Of a stretch of 64,000 nt of DNA, positions 58,843 to 64,000 are shown piece by piece. Origin of the DNA: Hordeum vulgare subsp. vulgare (Eukaryota; Streptophyta; Magnoliopsida; Poales; Poaceae); assembly GCF_904849725.1 (NCBI RefSeq), contig NC_058524.1, positions 512,352,263 to 512,416,262 on the forward strand, written 5' to 3'. Within the stretch, counting starts at the first letter, position 1. Every line of letters begins with the position of its first letter. A model generated the notes under the pieces. The model was given only the letters and a program-made list of their open reading frames with translations, ran no database searches and had not been told where the DNA came from. A program made the translations under genes and the position numbers.

Positions 58843-58847
58843 ATGCA

Positions 58848-60098
58848 CAACCAAGGAGGAAGGTTGTAGATACATAGAGTCACAGGCCAGGTGCTCTGAC
58901 TGTAGCTCTGCTCCCCAAAAGAATTCATGTCGTCTGTACTTAGACCAAGCCATAAGTTCCTTGGGTCATCTGCAAAGTCTGGCCACTCCCTCTCGATTTT
59001 CCTCCACTACGACCCATCTGCGAGGTGTCTCAACTTGGCATGCTCATTGTTTCTGAACATACGTTTCAACTGTGGTATTATAGGAGCATACCACATAACC
59101 TTAGCAGGAACCTTCTTCCTGGGGGGCTCGTCATTGGCCTCAACATCACCAGGGTCATCCTGTCAGATCTTGTAACGACATGCAGTGCATACCGGGCATT
59201 TATCCATATTCTCGTACTTCTCACCACGGTACATGATGCAATCGTTAATGCATGCATGTATCGTTTGCACATCTAATCCAAGAGGGCAGATAGCCTTCTT
59301 TGTTTCGTACGTAGTCTTTGGCAATTCGTTATCCTTTGGAAGCTTCGGCTTCAATATTTTCACTAACTTCTCAAATCCCTTGTCAAGTAAACCAGTTTCT
59401 GCCTGCCATTTCAACAGTTCCAGTGTGGTACCGAGCTTTGTGCTGCCATCTTCGCAATTTGGGTACAACAACTTTTATGATCCTTTAGCATGGCCTCCAA
59501 TTTCAGCTTCTCCTTTTCTGTATCGCATTCTCTCTTTGCATCAGAAATGACCCGACCAAGACCATCAGCGGGCTCATCTGATGCCGGTTGTTCTTCACCT
59601 CCTTCTTCTTCACTGTCTTCCATTGTAGTATCACCGTATTCTTCAGTGAACATAGGATAGTTGTCATCATCATCTTCTTCTTCATTGTTTTCCATCCTAA
59701 CCCCTCTTTCTCCGTGCATGGTCCAACAATAATATGTGGGCATGAAACCTCTCTGAAGCAAGTGGAGATGATTGTTTTTCGAGCTAGAGTACTCCTTCAT
59801 GTTTCGACCGCCAACACATGGACAAGGCATAAAATTATCAACTTTGTTTGCCTCAGCTAGATCGATAAATTTATGCAGGCCTACAATAAATCCGGAACCA
59901 CGTCGTTCGCCGTACATCCATCGCTTCCGTGCATTGATCTGGCATCATACATGAATAGTGAAATGACCACCGTACATTAACACATGCAATATTTTTGTAT
60001 CAATTATAGATGAAAAGGATAAGGTTGCTAACCTCAGTCGAGGATACCATTTTGTGTGAACTTAAGTGTGACTCGGGCATTAGTCGTCGTACATCCAT
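58848..60098 (-). pseudogene. CACTA transposase (TNP2), 5' part
   Basis: Exon 1 can be placed at 60098-60033 (ATG, 22 codons, GAG/GTTAGC donor). Exon 2 starts at 59938 after GATGCCAG in phase. The N-terminus has the transposase-associated domain (RWMYGERRGSGFIVGLHKF, then NFMPCPCVGGRN), an acidic Glu/Asp run, and then GTTLELLKWQAETGLLD and DQCIMY-like text (INDCIMYRGEKYENMDKCPVC, about 59230). A 1-base deletion near 59475 shifts the frame, and a stop lies near 59000. The gene is cut by the gypsy element between the Cys and Met codons at 58847. Its start lies 180 bases after the small membrane-protein ORF, so both may share the promoter at about 61340. Confidence 0.85.
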
Positions 60099-60278
60099 TG
60101 GCGGTTTATCTGTATTATGAAATTAAGTATATAAAAAGACCATTGCAGAACATCGTGAATAGAGAAATGACCAAATTAATACAAGTTCATCATCACATTA
60201 AAACCAAAGCACAGTTGTGATCAAATGTTATTATTGCAAAAATAAATACATAAAGTTCTCTCACAAAACAACATACAA

Positions 60279-60771
60279 CTATGTAAAACATTTAAATGCA
60301 ACAACAAACGCGATCAGAATCGCAACTAAGGTACCTATTGACCCAACAACATAATGATACCAAGCCTCTTTATCAATGGCATATTTTCTAATATTCCTAA
60401 TCTTCAAGCGCATTTCATCCATCTTCAAGCGCATTGCATCCATCTTCAACCGCATCGCATCCATCTTCATCTTGCGATCATCGACAACATCGGCAACATG
60501 CAACTCCAGTTCCATATTCTTCTCCTCAATTATTTTTATTTTTTCTTCAAGTAATTGTTTTCTTTTTCAACCAAATTTAACTTCTCGACCAGAATTTCTA
60601 TGTGGGTTGGAATATCCGGTTCACATACCTCCTAGATTAAAAAATATATGACACGTTGGTCATCATAATTGTCATAAACACTAAATAAAACAAATAGTTA
60701 TAAAAGATAATATATACCACATCCGAATCATAGACACGACGAGGGTCGACCGAGGTGGATACGAAAACCAT
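60279..60771 (-). pseudogene. Small coiled-coil, single-TM protein of the CACTA
   Basis: Two exons: 60771-60718 (ATG, 18 codons, VFVSTSVDPRRVYDSDV) and 60631-60279, with a GT/AG intron. Exon 2 begins EVCEPDIPTHIEILVEKLNL and runs into a long heptad coiled coil with three tandem 7-residue units (KMDAMRL, KMDAMRL, KMDEMRL). It ends with one hydrophobic helix (VVGSIGTLVAILIAFVVAF) and the short tail KCFT, as in a tail-anchored membrane protein. A 1-base deletion near 60553 (TTGAAGAAAAAATAA) gives a premature stop, so this copy is broken; the downstream ORF is open from 60515. I recall similar proteins from Triticeae CACTA annotations but know of no assigned function. Confidence 0.7.
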
Positions 60772-61338
60772 CGCACTATATAATAACAAAAAATAATGAA
60801 AGTAAGTAATTTATACAAGTATCTATGTAAATCATACAAGTAAGAATTTTTTTTCTGTTAAAAAGAAGACAAGAACAAGAGGCTCACCACGGTGGTGCTC
60901 GCGACGAGATCGGCGCGGGCGATCGACAATGGTAAGGATGGGCACATGACGGCACCCTACACATGTGCAGACTCTAAGAAGTTAATTTGAGCTCAAATTT
61001 TTGATATAAAACAAAATAAGTCCCACATACACTCCTACACTAAAACACACAAACCACTCTAGTTCTAGAGCATTTGAAATGAGCTAAACTAACAGTGAGA
61101 GATGAAAGGATGAAGTAGCTAACTTTTTAGAACACTTGTGTAGTTGGTGCACGGCCAAACCTAGACAAATATTGAGGAAAATGGAGCTTGGAGGTCGAGC
61201 TTGGAGAGGAGAAAGTTAAGTTGTGTGGCTCGAGCATTTCATCGAACACCTCAAGTGCATGAACTAGAAGGGTGGCAAGAGCATGGCATGCACACCTCAA
61301 CAACCAAAAAATAGAGGAGAGGGTGACAGGGGCGAGGG

Positions 61339-61636
61339 TATATATAGGCAGAACTTTAGTCTCGGGTTTTGTCTAAAACCGAGACTAATAGTCTACCATT
61401 TAGTCCCGGTTTTGGCCAAAAACCGGGACTAATGCTCCGCGGCATGCCACGTGGAAATCGCTAGATCTTTAGTCCCGGCTTTTGCCCCGATTCGGGACTA
61501 ATGAGATCAACCGAACCGGGACCAATGCCCTGGCAAACTGAACCGGGACCAATGCCTGGCATTGGTCCCGGTTTTAGTTTGAACCGTGGCTAACGGTCTT
61601 TTCGGCTTCGGCCGAAAGACCCATTTTCTACTAGTG
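61339..61636 (-). promoter_or_regulatory. CACTA 5' end: subterminal repeats and TATA box
   Basis: On the minus strand, TAGTCCCGG / CCGGGACCAATG-type words fill 61360-61636 (both orientations) and a TATATATA box lies at 61346-61339. A leader with a probable 5'UTR exon, ending at CACCGTG/GTGAGCC near 60892, follows before the first ORF at 60771. As in other CACTA elements, the same repeats may bind the element's own factor and so couple transposition and transcription (inference). Confidence 0.75.
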
Positions 61637-61639
61637 ATT

Positions 61640-62580
61640 GTTTCTCTAGCATACTAATCTTTGTCTCATTGCATCTACTTTGTTCATATAGGTGACACAA
61701 AGTGAAATCCTTGAAATGAACTTCCTTACCGCCTTGAGGTCTAATTCAATTATTACGTGAGTTCTTAATACCTTCCATTTTCACAACTATATTTTGTAAC
61801 TTACTATAATTTTGTATGTGTTTTGATTCTATGCAGGTTTGGCAATTAATCCATGTTACTGGAGATCAAAGTTCTTTAGCAGGAATTACTCGGGTCCGAA
61901 TAGCTTCCTTGAAGAAGTGGTGTAGCGCATGAGATTAAAATTGGCTAGTAGTGCATTTTATTTGAAGTCATGTTACTCATTTTTTAAAAGAATACTTATA
62001 GCGCTTTCTAGATATGGTTGTGATGTTTTCATATTAAGCTTTCTTTTCCAAATCAGACTAGATTGTTGGAATTATATATTGTCATGTGAAAAATTGCTAT
62101 TTTTTGAATGAATATAATTTGGTTGTCTTGTTGTAAATTGTGTTGCATCGAGAAAACAGATTGGACAAAAAAGGGTCTAATTGGTTGGACTAAAAAACAG
62201 GTAGACTAATGGGCAGGACAAAGATAAATAGCTACTCGGTTGACTGTCCACGAATGTTGTTGGGCCAAATCCCTCATTGGGATGGTTATAACATGGGCCA
62301 TGTTAGCCGCCACGTTAGATCCACATAGATGTCATGTTAGGTCCTTGTTGCATCCATGTCATGTAAATCAGTGACGGTTTGTTCTGTCACAGCCTAGTTT
62401 GGGATTAGCGGGCTTGGGACATATCCATAATGATTAATAACCGTCATGAAAGGTCAGGTGTCAAATTATGACACGATATACATGATGGATTTCAAATACG
62501 TTAAGGATGGACACGCATGACAGTTTCTGTCTGATCTATGGCGGACTAGGACCGTCATGTATTAACAAGTTTCTTGTAGT
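61640..62580 (+). other. Sequence right of the CACTA; CACTA-like end at 62580
   Basis: Two exon-like pieces with splice borders: one from about 61692 (after TTCATATAG) to 61758 (before GTGAGTTC), and one starting at about 61840 after GATTCTATGCAG. Joined, they give a short frame VTQSEILEMNFLTALRSNSI ending soon after. The stretch ends with ATTAACAAGTTTCTTGTAGT, which resembles a CACTA terminus (inverse of CACTACAAGAAA) with the last base changed. The partner end was not found on the left side. Confidence 0.4.
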
Positions 62581-62622
62581 TACTATGATGATTGCAATGA
62601 TGAAAGTGGGTTTGAAAGATGA

Positions 62623-63113
62623 TGTCATCCTAGACTAAGGGGTGCTAACCCCGATGACCCATCATTCATGGGTTGGGCTGATGACCCGGTAACCACTAAA
62701 GGAAGGACCACCAAAGTTATTGCCCTCGACATGAGCAAGATAAACACTTATGAAGACTTGGCGTGCACCTCAAGGGTTGTTTCGGTAGTCAGCAAGTTTA
62801 TCCCTAGATGGCAACCGAACATATGTGTAACCTAGATACCCCCGGTGTGTATATAAACCAAGGGGTTTAGTCCATAGAGGTACCAATATGAGCCTTTGGG
62901 TTTAGAATATAAACATACGATCTCGACGTAGATCACCCTCTACTTTGTACCCCATACAATCAGTACAACCAAAGCATGTCGTAGGGGTTTTACCTTTTAG
63001 AGAGGGCCCAAACCTAAGTAAAACAGTGTCCCCTTTATTTCCTGTTCACCGTCGTTCCTAGATCACCGGCTCGGGCCCCCTACCCGTGATCCGCCAGTTT
63101 TAACGCCGACACA
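62623..63113 (+). mobile_element. Gypsy-type LTR fragment
   Basis: Starts TGTCATCCTAGACTAAGGGG and ends near CGCCGACACA. It contains TATATAAACCAAGGGG (about 62861), which is TATA-like with the usual following motif, and a typical 3' LTR stretch (GATCACCGGCTCGGGCC). No target duplication was seen, so borders are approximate. Confidence 0.5.
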
Positions 63114-63404
63114 AGAATGTCAATTTTAGGTAGCAATGATTCACTATTTTTTATGGTACCATGTTTTATCAAACAAGGTTGCACACCTATATTGCTCGTA
63201 TGCAAAATTTGTTGATTTTGTGTTTCTTGGGTGAGGTGCAGTAAAATAGTTCATGATTACACATGTATATATAATCCTATAAGAATATTTATGTGTTTCA
63301 CAATATTTCAAGATACATAAATGAAAATCATATGTACGATGTGTTGAATCCTATATGATTTGAAATCATGTGAATACAAAAAAGCTAATAAGTTCTGAAA
63401 GAGG
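63114..63404. other. AT-rich spacer
   Basis: About 290 bases without ORF or recognisable repeat. Confidence 0.4.
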
Positions 63405-63678
63405 ATGGTGCCCCCATGTTTGGTTTTGGTAATTGATGAAAATACTTATGGACTAATGGTTATTTTGAGTTATACTTTAAGACTTGTCCATACACAATGC
63501 TTTAAGACCATGTGAAGATGCTATGGACAAACTCATTCAAGGTTGCGTTGTGCAAGTTCAAGTAGAGCATCACAAAGAGATTGCATGCTTGAAGCTTTGT
63601 GTCCATTCTTGTGATAATAAACATATGAAGATGTGTCGAACAGAGGCTCATTAATAGTGGAGTATGGGGGGAGCAATT
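63405..63678 (+). mobile_element. Copia LTR 5' fragment
   Basis: GTGCCCCCATGTTTGGTTTTGG, then TAATTGATGAAAATACTTATGG, resembles the start of the copia LTR at 5597 (a TTTGGTGGTTTTGATAATTC phrase followed by GGACTAA...). It is truncated at 63678 by the next LTR. Confidence 0.5.
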
Positions 63679-64000
63679 TGTTGGGGAACGTCACATGGGA
63701 AACAAAAATTTCCTACGCGCACGAAGACCTATCATGGTGATGTCCATCTACGAGAGGGGATTTCCGATCTACGTACCCTTGTAGATCGCACAGCAGAAGC
63801 GTTAAGAAATGCGGTTGATGTAGTGGAACGTCCTCACGTCCCTCTATCCGCCCCGCGAACCGTCCCACGATCCGCTCCGATCTTGTGCCGAACGGACGGC
63901 ACCTCCGCGTTCAGCACACGTACAGCTCGACGATGATCTCAGCCTCCTTGATCCAGCAAGAGAGACGGAGAGGTAGATGAGTTCTCCGGAAGCGTGATGG
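63679..64000 (+). mobile_element. LTR start, runs off the right edge
   Basis: TGTTGGGGAACGTCACATGG followed by AAATTTCCTACGCGCACGAAG and a GTGGAACGTCCTCACGTCCC phrase. It is an abundant Triticeae LTR start, reminiscent of the BARE/Angela-style TGTTGGGGAACG opening, but the family is not assigned. Confidence 0.65.

Larger units (their letters stand above)
37972..61636 (-). mobile_element. CACTA (En/Spm) transposon, 23.7 kb with nested gypsy
   Basis: Starts CACTAGTAGAAAAAGGG and ends with the inverse (CCCATTTTCTACTAGTG), flanked by the 3-bp duplication ATT (37969-37971 and 61637-61639). Both ends carry many inverted and direct copies of TTAGTCCCGGTTC / GAACCGGGACTAA, the subterminal transposase-binding type of repeat. 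Subtracting the gypsy element and its 5-bp duplicate leaves about 13.5 kb. All genes read on the minus strand, so the 5' side is at 61636. Each coding region is damaged, but both ends are intact, so it could still respond to a transposase supplied in trans. Confidence 0.96.

Overview
This is plant nuclear DNA. The spliced BELL-class homeobox gene and the transposon types (Athila-like Ty3/gypsy, Ty1/copia, CACTA with long subterminal repeats, Stowaway and Tourist MITEs) point to a grass, most likely a Triticeae genome such as wheat, Aegilops or barley. The species assignment is an inference from recognised sequence, not the result of a search. No rRNA, tRNA, CRISPR or bacterial-type operon is visible.

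Layout. 1-4160: a decayed Ty3/gypsy element on the minus strand, running off the left edge, with a solo LTR (944-2475) inside its gag. 4262-8012: a coiled-coil transposon ORF remnant cut by a truncated copia element. 8013-19310: AT-rich and GC-rich repeats, including a Mutator-like element with perfect 9-bp target duplications (9124-10603), inverted-repeat elements, a Stowaway MITE and several tandem arrays. 19855-21929: the only apparently functional host gene, an ATH1-like BELL/TALE homeobox gene on the minus strand with four coding exons, a 61-bp third exon and a probable 5'UTR intron (22000-22728). 24560-30800: a 5'-truncated LINE carrying a Tourist MITE, a 3.7-kb hAT element and a Stowaway MITE. 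31754-35300: a gypsy 5' LTR split by a second LTR, followed by a gag fragment. 35356-37970 and 61637-62580: non-coding sequence with a TATA box and plausible splice sites, into which a 23.7-kb CACTA element (37972-61636, TSD ATT) is inserted. That CACTA contains a complete 10.1-kb Athila-like gypsy element (48698-58842, TSD ATGCA) inside its transposase gene. 62623-64000: fragments of three further LTRs.

The CACTA is the most interesting object. All its genes read on the minus strand, so the right end is its 5' side. Downstream of a terminal TATA box (about 61340) come a small coiled-coil protein with one C-terminal membrane helix, the TNP2 transposase, a 337-bp tandem array, a second promoter-like block that repeats the terminal motif next to a TATA box (44628-44870), a large foldback array in what looks like an intron (42500-43775), and a second gene with a DNA-binding-type region and a Ulp1-like cysteine protease domain. 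Every CACTA gene copy here carries stops or frameshifts, so this copy is probably immobile by itself. Its layout suggests that autonomous relatives encode a four-part set: membrane-anchored coiled coil, transposase, DNA-binding factor and SUMO-type protease.
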